64,000 nt of DNA from Limonium bicolor (lineage: Eukaryota > Streptophyta > Magnoliopsida > Caryophyllales > Plumbaginaceae), in the NCBI GenBank assembly GCA_023374045.1, contig CM041776.1:276791039-276855038 (forward strand). Reading direction: 5' to 3'. The notes beneath the pieces are model-generated. The model was not told the origin of the DNA. It ran no database searches and was given only the letters and a program-made list of their open reading frames with translations. A program made the translations under genes and the position numbers. Positions within the stretch are counted from its first letter, which is position 1. Each line of letters starts with the position of its first letter. Below, piece after piece: positions 1 through 11,587 of this stretch.

Positions 1-190
1 TATGGAGAGTTATGTCGTGGATCTTAGATAATAAAGCATCTGGGCATATAGGGGTCGTTCTTTCATCACGATTTACTTTTTGAGCAGATTAACATGACAT
101 ATGTTAATTTTTTATTGGAGCATTTATATTAAGATGTCCCACAAATGTGTAGTTGGTAACCCTTTATTAATTAACCATAGTAATATTTAA

Positions 191-425
191 GATAAAGCTT
201 GAAAACCAAGCTTTATCTTTGAAAGTCCGGACGGGCCCATAGATATGATTTGAAACCGTTTAATGGTGTGTTCGTTCTCAACGATTTGAAGATTAACCCA
301 CTTTTAAAAAAGTTTTGAAACAGATGTCAAATTGTGGTTGGACAAAAATCAGACTACGATTACATGGCAAAGGCCCCGTTCGGACAATATCATATTGTGA
401 TAAAGCTTGGTTTGTAAGCTTTATC
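191..425. mobile_element. Fold-back MITE-like element
   Basis: Two 27-bp hairpins bound the segment. At 191-217 the arms GATAAAGCTTG and CAAGCTTTATC are perfect complements around AAAAC; at 399-425 the arms GATAAAGCTT and AAGCTTTATC enclose GGTTTGT. The two hairpins are also inverted repeats of each other, and the similarity continues inward (GTCCGGACGGGCC against the complement of GCCCCGTTCGGAC). No coding capacity. I could not find a clear target-site duplication, so family and exact ends are open. Confidence 0.5.
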
Positions 426-671
426 ATAAATCTTTCTCTAGTTAGCTATAGTTAACTAATAGTAGTTAAACAAGTGTACAAGTGGTGGGGCAAATTACTA
501 AGTTAGACAAATAAAAAAATGATATGTGGACAAATGAAAAAGCTTTTTAAAGTATATTAATGTTGTTATAGAACTCCCCCAAAGTATAAGTGATTAACCA
601 TGGTCACATTAAAACAAACATAGCGCGACGATCAAATGTGACCTAACTCTTGTTTGACCATGAAACATATA

Positions 672-910
672 CTCTCTCCGTCCTGAATTGACCATCTTAT
701 TTGCTTTATGATACGTTTTTTCACTTCAATATTAAGCATATAAGATAAAATAATTTTATAAAACTAAATTTTGTATTATAGAGTTTATAATGTAAGGAAT
801 CATATGCAAAACTTAAATTTTTAAAATTATTTTATCTTATAAGTTAAATATTGAAGTCAAATGACATGTCCAAATTGTAAACAGGACAGTCAATTAAGGA
901 CGAGATGGAG
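672..910. mobile_element. Stowaway-like MITE (Tc1/mariner type)
   Basis: A 239-bp AT-rich element flanked by the dinucleotide TA on both sides (670-671 and 911-912). Its left end reads CTCTCTCCGTCCTGAATTGA and the complement of its right end reads CTCCATCTCGTCCTTAATTG, which fits the CTCCCTCCGTCC-type terminal inverted repeat of plant Stowaway elements. The interior is also largely self-complementary. It is non-coding and would need a mariner-like transposase supplied elsewhere. Confidence 0.85.
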
Positions 911-912
911 TA

Positions 913-1231
913 TATAGTAGACAGATCAAGATAGCCATTTCAAAACGGTTATAGTCTCATGAAATGTTTTTTTTTTTTTTTGTCTTGACCTTATCAAAGG
1001 CAAGAGATGTATTAGCTGGACTTGTACATGATTCTACTCAGTTTTTCATGATAACAAAATTCAAGAAAGCCCTAAGTGAGTAAGGCAATTGTCAAAAACT
1101 AAAGTAGATGACCAAGAATATCCGCTTCTAACGCAATCCACAAAAACAAGGTTATTGTGAGAGTTTCCAAAAGCTTTTAGAAAAATTAACATTCTATTGC
1201 CTTTTCTCATGTTCTCCAACATTAGCACGAG
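913..1231. other. Intergenic sequence, nothing recognised
   Basis: Between two MITE-like repeats. It has a T homopolymer near 968-981 and only short spurious reading frames. I see no gene, RNA or repeat structure. Confidence 0.5.
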
Positions 1232-1749
1232 TAGGGTTGTCACTTTCGGGTTTTGGGTCAACCTCAACCCGAACCCGACCCGTTCATGTTTCATCCTATC
1301 TGAATCCGAAATGGGTTATGATTTGACAACCAAAACCGACCTGACGACCTGAAATCAACCCGAAACTGACCTGATGATCCGAAATCAACCTGTAATAGAC
1401 CTGAAATCAACCAAATTAAAATTACTGTACTATCAATACAAGTTCTACACAAAATCACCAAGACAATATAACATAGCATATAAAATCATCAAACATAAAT
1501 AGTTACATAATTGATATATTTAGGGTTATGTCACATAACTATAACAATATATAAATTTTTTTCTTTTTAAAAAATATTTTCGGGTTGGAAATTAAAATCG
1601 AGTTTACAGAGCAAACCTAAAACCGATCCGGGTTTTTATCAACCAAAACCCAAAAATATTTTCGGGTTGAAAATTATAACTCAAACTCACATTTTTAACA
1701 TATCAATTTCAGATCGGATTCCAGATTCATGTCAAGATTGACGGCCCTA
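1232..1749. mobile_element. Candidate MITE with TAGGGYYGTCA ends
   Basis: The left end TAGGGTTGTCA and the complement of the right end TAGGGCCGTCA match at 9 of 11 positions. The interior is rich in CGGGTT/AACCCG words and contains a direct repeat (AATATTTTCGGGTTG near 1572 and 1656). This resembles non-autonomous hAT elements with GGGTT-rich subterminal repeats. The flanking 8-mers agree only partly, so a clean target duplication is not shown. Confidence 0.45.
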
Positions 1750-2783
1750 CTCCGAGCATCTAACACTTTTGTCTAGCTGGCCCCTCAACTTCCTAATCAA
1801 GTCGAATAAAAGATGAAGAAGAGTCTTTGCACTTATCCTATACTTCCCACTGGTAAAATAAGGAATCAAGTGAGATCCGATGTGTCCATGTCGGACGTGG
1901 ACACGCTAACAGAACAGGCTACCTCTGGCAAGGCAAGTTGTAGAGGCAGTCTAGGTCTAGCACACCAACACGTTAATTGTATCTACGCTTCTTTCATCTT
2001 AGCTTGTAGGCGTCTTTGCTTTTCTCTAATCGCGAATTGGAACCTTGCGCCAGGTTCTAATGTGGCGATGTCCAATTTTGTAATTTGGTTTCAGGGTAAA
2101 TCTGTAAATTCTTATGTCTTGTTTTCTCTTCTCCCTCTCCTTTCCTGCTCTTTTCATTCTGTAAACGCAAGTTGAACGAAACCCTCGACTCTCTTTACTA
2201 CTCTCCCTTCATTCAGCTTGTCACCTTTCTTCTTCTACTAACTCTCGTTCATCACTTTCGTTCTCAAAAACTCTGTAGCTTCCTCTAATTTCCGATCATC
2301 TTCATCATTCTCTTTCTGTGTCTTGATCCTCTCGATCTCCTTAACCCTAACTTGCGTTCGTCAGCTCATAATCGTCACGTAATCCTCTCGTTCTTCTGCA
2401 TAGAGTAAGTCCGCATTTTTCATCCGCATTTTTCATCTTCTCTTTTGTTTTAGTCTTGTACTTTTACTAACTTCACTGTTGTTTGTATTTATTCTGTGTT
2501 GTTTTAATTTTGAAGTAGTCGATCATGGCGAGAACCTTAAAAACTGGGTCCTAAGCCCTACAATCTCATATTTCTTGCTCTTTACCCACAGATCTGTCGT
2601 TACAGCTTACTTTATCGACTTTTAGTTTTTTTTTGGTGATTTGAGCTATACTTGCTCCATTTTTTGTGATAAATCGAGCTATTTCTAGTGTTATTTCTTA
2701 TCTGTACAGGTTTTGCTTGCATTTTGTATGAATATGCATTTGTTTGTGTTTGTTAATGCGTTATTTGTTTTTGAGGTGTAGAA
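1750..2783 (+). promoter_or_regulatory. Upstream region and 5' UTR of the small spliced gene
   Basis: The stretch before the ATG at 2784 turns strongly CT-rich from about 2170, typical of a plant 5' UTR. A good splice donor, A|GTAAGT, lies at 2405, and an acceptor, GGTGTAG|AA, ends at 2781. A leader intron of about 377 bp (2405-2781) is therefore likely, with the second exon starting two bases before the ATG. I could not fix the transcription start. Confidence 0.5.
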
Positions 2784-3421
2784 ATGGGTAAGTCCAAAGC
2801 AAAAAGAATCGATGTTGATGAAGATTTGTCTAATGAACAAATTGATGCTGATATATTAAGGTAATTTCTGATTATATTTTATGTTTCACTGTTATTTGAT
2901 TCATATTATTCATGTTGTTTATTCATTTTAATACTTTTTTTGCTTCACAATCTGATAGTTTGTATATTTTATGCAGAGCAACTGATATTGGTAAAAGAAA
3001 ACAATTTGTTGCTGATGTCGGGTCTTCCAAACCTGTTTCTATACTTGTTGAAGATCAAAACCAGAAAATGCTGAAAGATAAAGTTTCTATTGAAGCAATT
3101 GCCCCTGTCTTACCTGAGTAAGTTTTTTCTGAACATGTATATTCCTATTGAACATGTGCTATTTCATTTTAGTTGTATTTTATTATTTGTTTATTCATTT
3201 TAGTCATAGTGTTGGTTCATATTAATACTTAGGTTGGTTCACAAAAGTAAGAGTTTTTTTAATTATACAGGCAACCAAAGACCAGAAAAGGAAAAGAGAA
3301 GGTTGTTCATGTGGTCCCTTCTGAAGCTGTTTCTAAACCTTCCCGAGTTCAAAAACAGAAAACAATCAAAGATAACATGCAAATTCCTTTGGATTGCCTG
3401 AGTATGGAGTATGTTGTGTAG
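2784..3421 (+). CDS. Small lysine-rich spliced gene, unknown function, probably truncated at its 3' side
   Basis: Three coding exons join in frame: 2784-2860, 2977-3117 and 3271-3421, all with GT-AG borders (donors GTAATT and GTAAGT; acceptors ATGCAG and TATACAG). As read to the TAG at 3419 the product is 122 residues, basic and hydrophilic, starting MGKSKAKRIDVDEDL. I do not recognise a domain. The last exon also contains a good donor (GA|GTATGT at 3409), the same phase as the preceding exon end, so the gene may continue with the TAG lying in an intron. The second and third coding exons look related: both have an SKP-x(n)-Q-K-(M/T)-(L/I)-KD pattern and similar lengths (141 bp and 138 bp to that donor). 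Element G is inserted 35 bp after the TAG, so any downstream exons were separated by 45 kb. It could be a host gene or cargo of an old DNA transposon. Confidence 0.55.
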
Positions 3422-3456
3422 ATTTTTCTTCATAAAAATAACTTGAAGAAGGGTTA

Positions 3457-3922
3457 TGTAACACCCCAACCCGAAATCCAATAACCTGTACGATGATCAC
3501 TCCCAATAAAACATAAACTGCAGCGGAATAAAATACAACAAACTGGCGGTATTACAATGCCGTTGGCCACCCTTGTGACCAACAAGGCTAATCCAAATAC
3601 ATTTCTCAAAAGTCACGGTCTGAATACGAATACAACCCGAGATACTAGGAACCAAACTCAAAGGTACAATAAATAAGAAAAACAAATAACTAGAAGAAGA
3701 CTCTCATAGCTTGAACCTACCCCACCTACACTCGGTGTGGTAATCTTCTCAACTTCAGGTACCTGGAATTGTTTAGCCATGAAATGGCTCAGCAAAATAA
3801 TTGCCGGTATGGAAAACATGCAGCCCATCGGCTACTGGGCCACACCAACTAATTGTCGAATACATGCAGTTCATTTATAAAGTTGTAAATAAGCATAGCA
3901 TGATAATATCAAGTATACATAC
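3457..3922 (-). repeat. 3' LTR of G, segment 1
   Basis: Begins TGTAACACCCCAACCC and matches 43702-44171 of the intact LTR closely. It stops at CATAC, the target site of element A. It contains the CTGCAGCGGAATAAA block near the LTR end that is shared in variant form by LTRs B, C and D. Confidence 0.93.
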
Positions 3923-6763
3923 TGTAGACACCAAAAATTCTCACCCCATAAAGCAAATTCCGAGATAATGAATAAAATAAGGGGGGTCATTGCCTTTCTT
4001 TCTCAATACGTATTAGCGTGCGTGCCAAAACAAAACCATTGTTTTATAATCTTTTCCAAAGCATTTCATAAAAACAAGATTCTTCAAAATGAATTTCCGA
4101 CGACAGTCCGGTTTCAAAATCATCCCTCTTTGTTTATTCACTTATTTTACTATTTTATTTTTGTTCATGTTCCTTTTGTTTATTTATTCATCTATCCGCT
4201 TTTTATTTTATTTTATTCTACTATTAGCATTAGTATTTTTATTTCCATTTCTATTTATACAAAATCATTTTCATCCATCAAACCCAATCCACACTTGGTT
4301 GAAGTCTGGCCTAGCCCAATTCCTTAAACCCACTCTATTTTCAGCCCATGGCTACAAAAAGCCCACATCAAAACCCAACCATCTCCTAAACCCTAGAGTT
4401 CACCCTTGCTCCATAAAAAGACAACAACAATAAACCTAGAGGAGACCACGTTTGACCGGCCGCCTCAGTCTCTTATTTTTTCCCTGTCTGATTCTTATCT
4501 TCATCTCTGGATTTTCTTCTACAAAAACAAAAAAGAAGCAAGGTCTTCTTCACGATCGACCCTCGCCAGGCATCAAAATCTTCCCTCCCTCTGTTCATTC
4601 CAATTCATCCACCAGCATCGTCGATTTCAAACTCTTCCTCCACTCAGCTTTTCAGAATAAACCCTAGCTGCTTCTCCCTTCTTCATCTTAAAACAAAAAA
4701 AAATCTCAATCCCATCATCTTCAAGCTTGAGCCATTTCCTGTTCGTCCGATACCCCTACCCGACAACCAAAAACAGCAATATTCACTCACTTTCGCTGCA
4801 TCAACCTCCTCTGCGCTTCTTCATCTTCTGTTCTCAAATTCGCAACCGACTGGCGAAATGGAACATTCTGCTCTACACCTTCACCGTTTTCCTGTATCCA
4901 CCAAAATTTTGCAACCACAAACCGGCGAACAAGAACATCATGCTCCTCCTCTATCCGTTTCATTTTTCGGCAAATTTGTAACCTCTGGCGAACAAAGGAG
5001 CTTCGGTTTTGCGCCCTCCATTCTCTTTACTCCCGACATTCTTTTCTTCGTTCTCTTGACATGGCTGGCGAAACCTTGAGCACACATGCTCCGCCCATCA
5101 TTCTCTTCACCATCGACCTATACGGCGAAAGAGGACCATGCTCTACCTCTCTTCATTCTGTTCACGATAGAGTCACGGGTTCACAGAGTTGCGCTGAATC
5201 TGGGTGCATGCTCTAAGTAGAAACGATCCTTGTTCCGCTTACCATTGTTTTTGCTGTCATTGGAATGAGTTTGCTTCTGCCTATTCATTATTGACCTTCC
5301 GATTTAGACAAGAGACCGGCACCGTTGCCTCCTCTTTTATCATCCTGTTTTGGTTTGGTTTGTGGATTCAGAGTTTTCTCTCAGACATTCGCCAATGGTC
5401 AACCCAATCTGGGTTTGCTTCGTACGAATTGGATGAGAATTTTATCTCTGAATTTGGGTGGTGACTGCTATGTTTTGCTCGGGCACTCTTTGGGCTCAAT
5501 CAGAAATCGATATCCTCCCGAAGCCGTTCCTATTTTGTGTTATCTCATTCATTCCGTTCGATTATCCGGTAAATTTCATGTTCTAACTTGCTTGTTGTTC
5601 TTTTTGTGAATTTTGCAGGAGTTCTTCACGTTCTCTCATTCGGTATTGATTACTAACTTTGACCATTTTGATTGCCTGTTGGCTTTCTCATTCTTGGCCT
5701 GAGCAAGTCGAGTCTAGCACTTGAAATTTCGTTCAATTAGTTCTTTGGATTTAGATGTTTATCTTCTATGTTTCGCTGATTGATTCATGGTGTGCAAGGC
5801 TCTCGACCTAAGAGGCCGGGTGAAGGTAGGTTCGATTGACCATCCGGTTCGAACCTTGACGGTTGTCGTGCTTGGCTAGCTATCGATAATGTTTGGCGGA
5901 GCAATTTGGTCGTTTCACGAAATGTTGTTCTTTATGCAGCTCATGGGTGGCCAACGATTTAATTTGGGCTACTGGATTATATAGGCTAATTGATATAACC
6001 CTCATCGTTTGATATCCAGTTTCATCATGTCATCTATGCAGTTCATTCAGTTCGATTTGTTACTTACACTGGTGTTTATTGATTATAAACGAGGTACTGA
6101 GATGAGGTTGAGCTGTGTACACTACTTGGAGACATTTGTCTGGCTGATGCTATGGATTGTGAGATGGTCCCCTGGAACCTGAATATTCGAACCCGCATCA
6201 GCATTTTGTCGGTTTGCACATCCTTTGACTTGGGATTTATCTGTCGATCTATGTGTGTTGGTTTCGTTCTGTGAATTATTTTGTTTTTGATCATAATTTG
6301 AGGTCTACGTTGTTTTAACCAATTGGGAAGTATTCTGTCAATATGGATCCCAATAATTAAATTCGGCCCAACAGATCATGGGCTCATGTGTGTAATAGGC
6401 TTTGACACTGATTTCATTTTGTCCTATGCGCTGCTTATTTAATTTGATTCATTCTGTACGTTTTGAATTTCATGTCTGATCGAGATATTTTTGTAAGGCG
6501 AGCAGTGGGCCATGTTTATTGATTAGACTTTTGTGATTTTCTAAATGTTTTGCCATCGGAATTTGTTTTGGATTGAGCTGGTTCGGTTGGTTTCATTCTA
6601 GCCCAATTTGTTAGCTAACACAGAAACCCTAGCTATTATCCTCTAGGGCCTCTGAATTGACAGAAAAGTTTTGGATGTATTATTGTCCCACATCTAACGG
6701 GTCTCTCATTCGTTTCGTGGGACAATAATCTCCTATAACTTCAGAAAACACCCAAACCACCAT

Positions 6764-6777
6764 TTATTTATATATAG
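6764..6777 (+). promoter_or_regulatory. Candidate TATA box of the element A LTR
   Basis: TTATTTATATATAG lies in the middle of the 5' LTR, just before the GCCCA and TTGAC arrays. The copy in the 3' LTR is at 19624-19637. It is the best TATA-like sequence I see in the LTR. No transcription start is shown by sequence alone. Confidence 0.4.
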
Positions 6778-6959
6778 AACAAAAACTTTAAAAAACAAGC
6801 CTTAAGGCTCTTTTAGGAGGGCTTTGGATGCGATATCACCCCATGCCTAACGGATCTCTCATCCGTTTATGTGGGTGGAATCCCTTTGCCTTCAAACATC
6901 CGTTAATCAGAGTGATAAATCAATAATCAATTCCTCTCACTTGTTAATATCTCACAAAT

Positions 6960-7290
6960 CAGCCCAACATTTTTTTTCAGCCCAACAACATTTTTTTCAG
7001 CCCAATCACAAATAAAGCCCACATAAAAAAGGGGCCACTTCAGCCAAATCCAAACAAGGCCCAATTTCGGCCCAACTTCAAGCAAGGCCCTTTTTTCGGC
7101 CCAACTCTAGATAAGGTCCAAATTTTAACCCAATTTCCAACAAAGCCCAGAACGGGCCCAATTTAATTCCAAGGCCCAATTCAAAACCCACTTTAGCCCA
7201 CAGTTCATAAATCCCATTTCAAGGCCCAAGCCCATTTCGAGGCCAAAGCCCAAACAAGGCCATCAAGCCCATTCGGCCCATCAAGCCCAT
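6960..7290 (+). repeat. GCCCA-rich motif array in the element A LTR
   Basis: About 17 GCCCA words (often GGCCCAA) occur in 330 bp, spaced irregularly at 10-25 bp. GGCCCA/TGGGCC is the site II type element bound by plant TCP factors (established knowledge). The same block is present in the 3' LTR near 19828-20160. Confidence 0.6.
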
Positions 7291-7562
7291 TCAGTCCAAC
7301 TTTGACCAATCCAAACTTGACTTGGTCTAACTTTGACCAACCTGAACTTTGACTCGGTCTAACTTTGACCAACCTGACCTTTGACTTTGACTCGGTCCAA
7401 CTTTGATTGACCCCACTTTGACCTTGACCCAATTTTTGACCTGGTCCAACTTTGACCTTGACCCAACTTTGACTTGGTCCAACTTTGACCAATCTGAACT
7501 TTGACTTTGACCAATCTCAACTTTGACCTAATCCAACTTTGACCCGGTCTAACTTTGACCCG
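7291..7562 (+). repeat. TTGAC(C/T) array in the element A LTR
   Basis: I count 20 TTGAC words in about 270 bp, each followed by C or T, embedded in a degenerate 12-25 bp repeat of the form CCAACTTTGACC. TTGAC(C/T) is the W-box core recognised by WRKY factors. The 3' LTR has the same array at about 20160-20431. The array lies downstream of the candidate TATA box, so it may be transcribed. Confidence 0.7.
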
Positions 7563-8639
7563 ATTCGTTTTTCAACCCCAACCCGAATTCAAATCAACCC
7601 AATTCAAACCCAACTCATTTCAATTCAGTCCAATTCCATTCAACTCGAATTCAATTCATCCAATTCAAACTCAACTTGTAAATCCTGTTCAAATTTCAAA
7701 CTCAAAAATCTCTCTCCTCAGATTTCAACAATCATTTTATTCAAACTTCATCAAGTTTTCAAAAGAAACCATTTTGTGGAATTTTAAAGGAAAAACTCTT
7801 CTCACATCATAGAAAACTCTTCTCAAACGCAGAAAGTTCTTCTCACATATACAGAAAGTTTTCTCCTAAAATCATTTCTCAAAATCAGTGTTTCTTCATC
7901 GAGAATTCCGAACAACTTCACAAATTTCCTAACTTAGTTTTCAAACCCAAAATAAATTATTTTCGGGGAACATAGGATGTCTAACACCTTCAAAGAACGT
8001 TTCTTCCTAGTTAGACATTACTCGTTTCTCCTCCAAATAAAAATCCGAGGCGGGGCACTGGGGTCGTAACATCCCTTGTCGCAGTCTGGATCTCTTTAGG
8101 CGGGGCATTAGGGTGACAAACCTCCCCTAATTGCAGCCTAGATTTTTACAAGGCGGGGTGCTAGGGATGTAACTGCCTTCCTAGTTGCAGCCGGGATTTC
8201 AGAATCGTCTAACTCCCTTCCACTCGATTTCAATATTTTCAGTTTTAACGTTTTAAAACCCGGGAGTTAGAGACGTTATTAGGGTTCGACCGAGAACATC
8301 TCATTCATGGTGTTTCTCTCTGAATCCTATTTTTCGACATAAATTCATTGCCCCATCTTTCGAGCCTCGGCACTTACCATTAATTAAGTGTCGTGTTCGA
8401 GGGGGTACATAGGGTAATCCCTCGGGATTATCCGTCCTTTTACAACAAAATGGTTTTCCTCAACCGTTTTCAAACCTCAAATTTAAAAAAAACTCGGGAT
8501 CTCTATTCAAATACCAATTGCCTCACACACTCAAATAATCTTCAAAACTCCAAATCACTTCATACCCAAATCATCATCCAAACTCCAACTCGCATTAAAC
8601 TCAAATCCTCTTACAAATTCCAACTTCATTCAAACTTCC

Positions 8640-8790
8640 AAAGTCTCACAGGCCCGAGCGTCTCATAGACTCGAACATCTCACAAACTCGAATGTCTCAC
8701 AGACCCGAGCGTCTCACAGACTCAATCATTCTGAGATTTCAATGTCTCACAGACCTGGGCGTCTCCCAGACTCCAACCTCCCAAAACCCG
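8640..8790 (+). repeat. TCTCACAGAC(T/C) short tandem repeat
   Basis: Seven or eight degenerate units of 18-20 bp with the core GTCTCACAGACCCGAGC. The 3' LTR copy lies at about 21508-21658. Non-coding. Confidence 0.65.
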
Positions 8791-9678
8791 AAACTTCTTG
8801 AAACCTCGAATCCTTCCAAATCTCAAACACTACAAATATCCTCAAGCTCCACAAACATCAAAACTTCCAAAACCCAAAGAGCTGAACTACGTAAGGTCTG
8901 ATCTCAGCGGGAAGTTGAGTACGTAGGCAACCCACACAGGGTGCGACCCCATTCCAAACAAAAACCCTTTTCCCACTCCAAGGTGTTCTCCATACCTCTC
9001 AAAACATTTAAATCCCCTCTGACTCCCACAAACCCTCAACTTCTTCAACTCTCTAAATCAGACTTCTGGTCTTTCATTCTATACTCATCCGAATTCATCA
9101 ATTCTTCTTCTTGGCGCTAGCTTGGCAGAAAAGCTCGCCTCATCCACTCGTTTTCTCTCCTCCTATCCTAATCTTATCCTTTGGCTTTAATTGAATCTCT
9201 CTAAAAAGGTTTTGAAAGAAGGTAATCCCGACAATTGGAGACCGAGGTTTCCTCGGGCACCAATCCGAAGTCGTGGTCGTTGCCACTTCCAAGGGGTGTA
9301 ACCCAGTGCGAACCCACATAGAATCTCTGCAAATGACCAGATAAGTCCTATCCATAGGCAACAATTTCAGGGTCAATTAGCGGTTCTTAGAACCCTCATT
9401 CCCTTCCTTCCTAGTATCTTAGGTCAAACTAGCGACTCTAGTCAATTTCGCCTTATAGAGGCATAAGTCCGCGTGGAGCCCATTGAGAGCGGGTGTAGTG
9501 CTCACTAGCATTCCCATACGCTTTCTGGGAAAGACGGACGATTTAGTAGGTATTTGAGGGATGCCACGAATAACGGGTTTTCACCCCCCACAGAATGGCA
9601 TTTTCTAGGATTTAGGCTTCTCAGTCAGATCATATTTATATAGACCCCCCTCATACCGAAAAATCACCCTCCACAGAA

Positions 9679-9695
9679 TGGCGACTCTGCTGGGG
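9679..9695 (+). other. Primer binding site of element A (tRNA-Arg type)
   Basis: TGGCGACTCTGCTGGGG begins three bases after the 5' LTR end (9675). The TGG start complements a tRNA CCA tail. The sequence fits the tRNA-Arg primer site described for Ogre/Tat elements. A short inverted repeat, CTTGAG ... CTCAAG, follows at about 9701-9727. Confidence 0.7.
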
Positions 9696-11587
9696 AAAAC
9701 TTGAGTAAGTTTTTCTCAAACTCAAGGAAGACTGAACTCCATTCAAAATTGTCGGGACTTCCTCACTTCTTTCAAAACCTTCTTGAGATTCTTTTCAAAG
9801 CCTCTAGAATTATTCTACTCCACACTTAGAGTGTGTGCCTGATGAGGACAGCTAGGACATATTAGATCCTCAACAAACATTGCAACAATTGGGTTAATAA
9901 TTAGCTCACACTTAGAAAGAGACATTTAGGACTGAATAAAGCTAACTTCCCTTTAGGTTAATAAATAACCAATTTGGAATCACTATCCTCAAGATAAAAC
10001 TCTTAGCAAATAGGTTGTTGCTAACTTCATTTTGGTTTTTTACTGCTTTCATATTGCGATTGTGGGGTGCATAGGTGGGTAGCTTAGGACATGCATTCCT
10101 CTGTGTCACCCGATTTACCCACGATGTCACGGGATCCCGACCGGTCCATGGTTGATTCCCCATGAGCTAGGGTCACTCTCTCAGAACAAACCCACGAGGC
10201 GGTACGATCTCCGATCAACACCTCGGGCTCATGATCCAAAAATATCCTCCATTATCCGAGTCAAAGCCAGCATATAGTGAACTCTGAGCTTTCAGTGTCC
10301 AGCTACCTGATCCGGTGTCTAAGACGGGTTTATGGGAGTCACCCCTTGTATGCCGCCTGTCTGACCACCCTTCTGCCTTACCCTGAAGATTGCACGGGCT
10401 CAGTTCTCCATTGTTTATCTGCACCACGGGTGTCTCTAAAGCCCAATGTCACGCTATACGTCCATAGAGGATCCCGTATTTACCGGATACCCATACATGG
10501 CACAACGTAGTCAGTGAATAATTTGGACTTTAGACACACTTGACCGCGCAGGTGACGAGAGACCCGTTCCCATACAATATTTCCCCGAGTTTTCCGAAAA
10601 GTGGGGTGTTGTCGGATCATCACTGGCCGTGGCCTATGTTTCCTTATCATCTCGGGTGTCCAGACCTTTCGAACTTAAGCACTCCGGACTTTCTTGATAA
10701 CGTGCCCCGCAAAGGCATAACAGAGAAAAAACCCGAGAGATGATAGTGAAGGGATGATGGTTCCCCCGGTGAGACGGAATCATAATTGACCTGGAAAGTG
10801 ATTATCCCAACACTAAAACTTACAGCTCCACATCAAATATAGCCACGATTTACTATTTGCTATACATGTGTGCAAACCACTTTTTCAAACCAATCTGTTT
10901 CAAAACGTTCGGAATTCTCTTTTGCACATCTCTTAAAGCTGTTTTACGAGCTCGTTTAATTTCAAATCCCACCTAAATTTTACTCATAAACATTTGTGGT
11001 TTTAATCTTGCCACTTCATCTTTAGAATGTTATTCCAAAACAATTTTCATAAATAGATTTCGAAAACCTACTTTCTACAAACCTACTTTCTACAAACGAA
11101 TTTCAAACAACATTTTTCACCAACATTATTTCAAAATAGTTTTCGAAAACAGTTTTCAAAGTTGATTTTCACAAACGTATTTCAAAATAAATGATTTAGT
11201 CCCCATGTTGTGACCCACTATTTTTGAAGTTCAACCCACCTTCAAGAGCAGTGGTCATTACCGTGGAGCGTACTAGTCATGTTGTGTTTTCACGAAAGTG
11301 GTGGATTTTCACATAAGATTTTGTGCTCAATCATTCATCTTTCCTTTCTAAAAAACATCCCCGTTCCTCCCGTCGGAGCAAGTGAAGCAGCATGAAGATC
11401 GACTACGCGGATCGAGCTGAAGGCCAGAGGTGCATCAACCCGTGGAGCTAGCCGAGCGACATGAAGACCAACACCAATTGTTCAAATACAAAATCAGAGG
11501 TGTACCAACCCGAGTCAAGCGAAATGAAGATTAGCGACACCATTTCGAGTTTGAACTGTTGAAAATCAGAGGAACACCAAACCCGTT
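9696..11587 (+). other. Element A leader region, non-coding
   Basis: About 1.9 kb after the primer site with no reading frame above about 80 codons and no recognisable gag. The part at 10060-10760 is GC-richer than its surroundings. The part at 10800-11200 is made of TTTCAAAA/TTTTCACAAAC-type short words. I see no gene here. Confidence 0.6.

Larger units (their letters stand above)
3923..9675 (+). repeat. 5' LTR of element A
   Basis: A 5.75-kb LTR, unusually long. From left to right it holds a T/A-rich start, a CT-rich stretch around 4400-5100, a candidate core promoter at about 6764, an array of GCCCA motifs, an array of TTGAC motifs, an AATTCAA-rich block, a TCTCACAGAC repeat block (8650-8790), and the segment near 8884-8945 (AACTACGTAAGG ... 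GTACGTAGGCAACCC) that resembles a block common in Tat/Ogre LTRs. Reading frames up to about 120 codons in it are not conserved in the 3' LTR copy and are not counted as genes. Confidence 0.9.

Noticed and set aside
1813..2175. Open frame of 120 codons upstream of the small spliced gene
   Set aside because: No domain, no clear codon signature, and it overlaps the probable promoter and 5' UTR.
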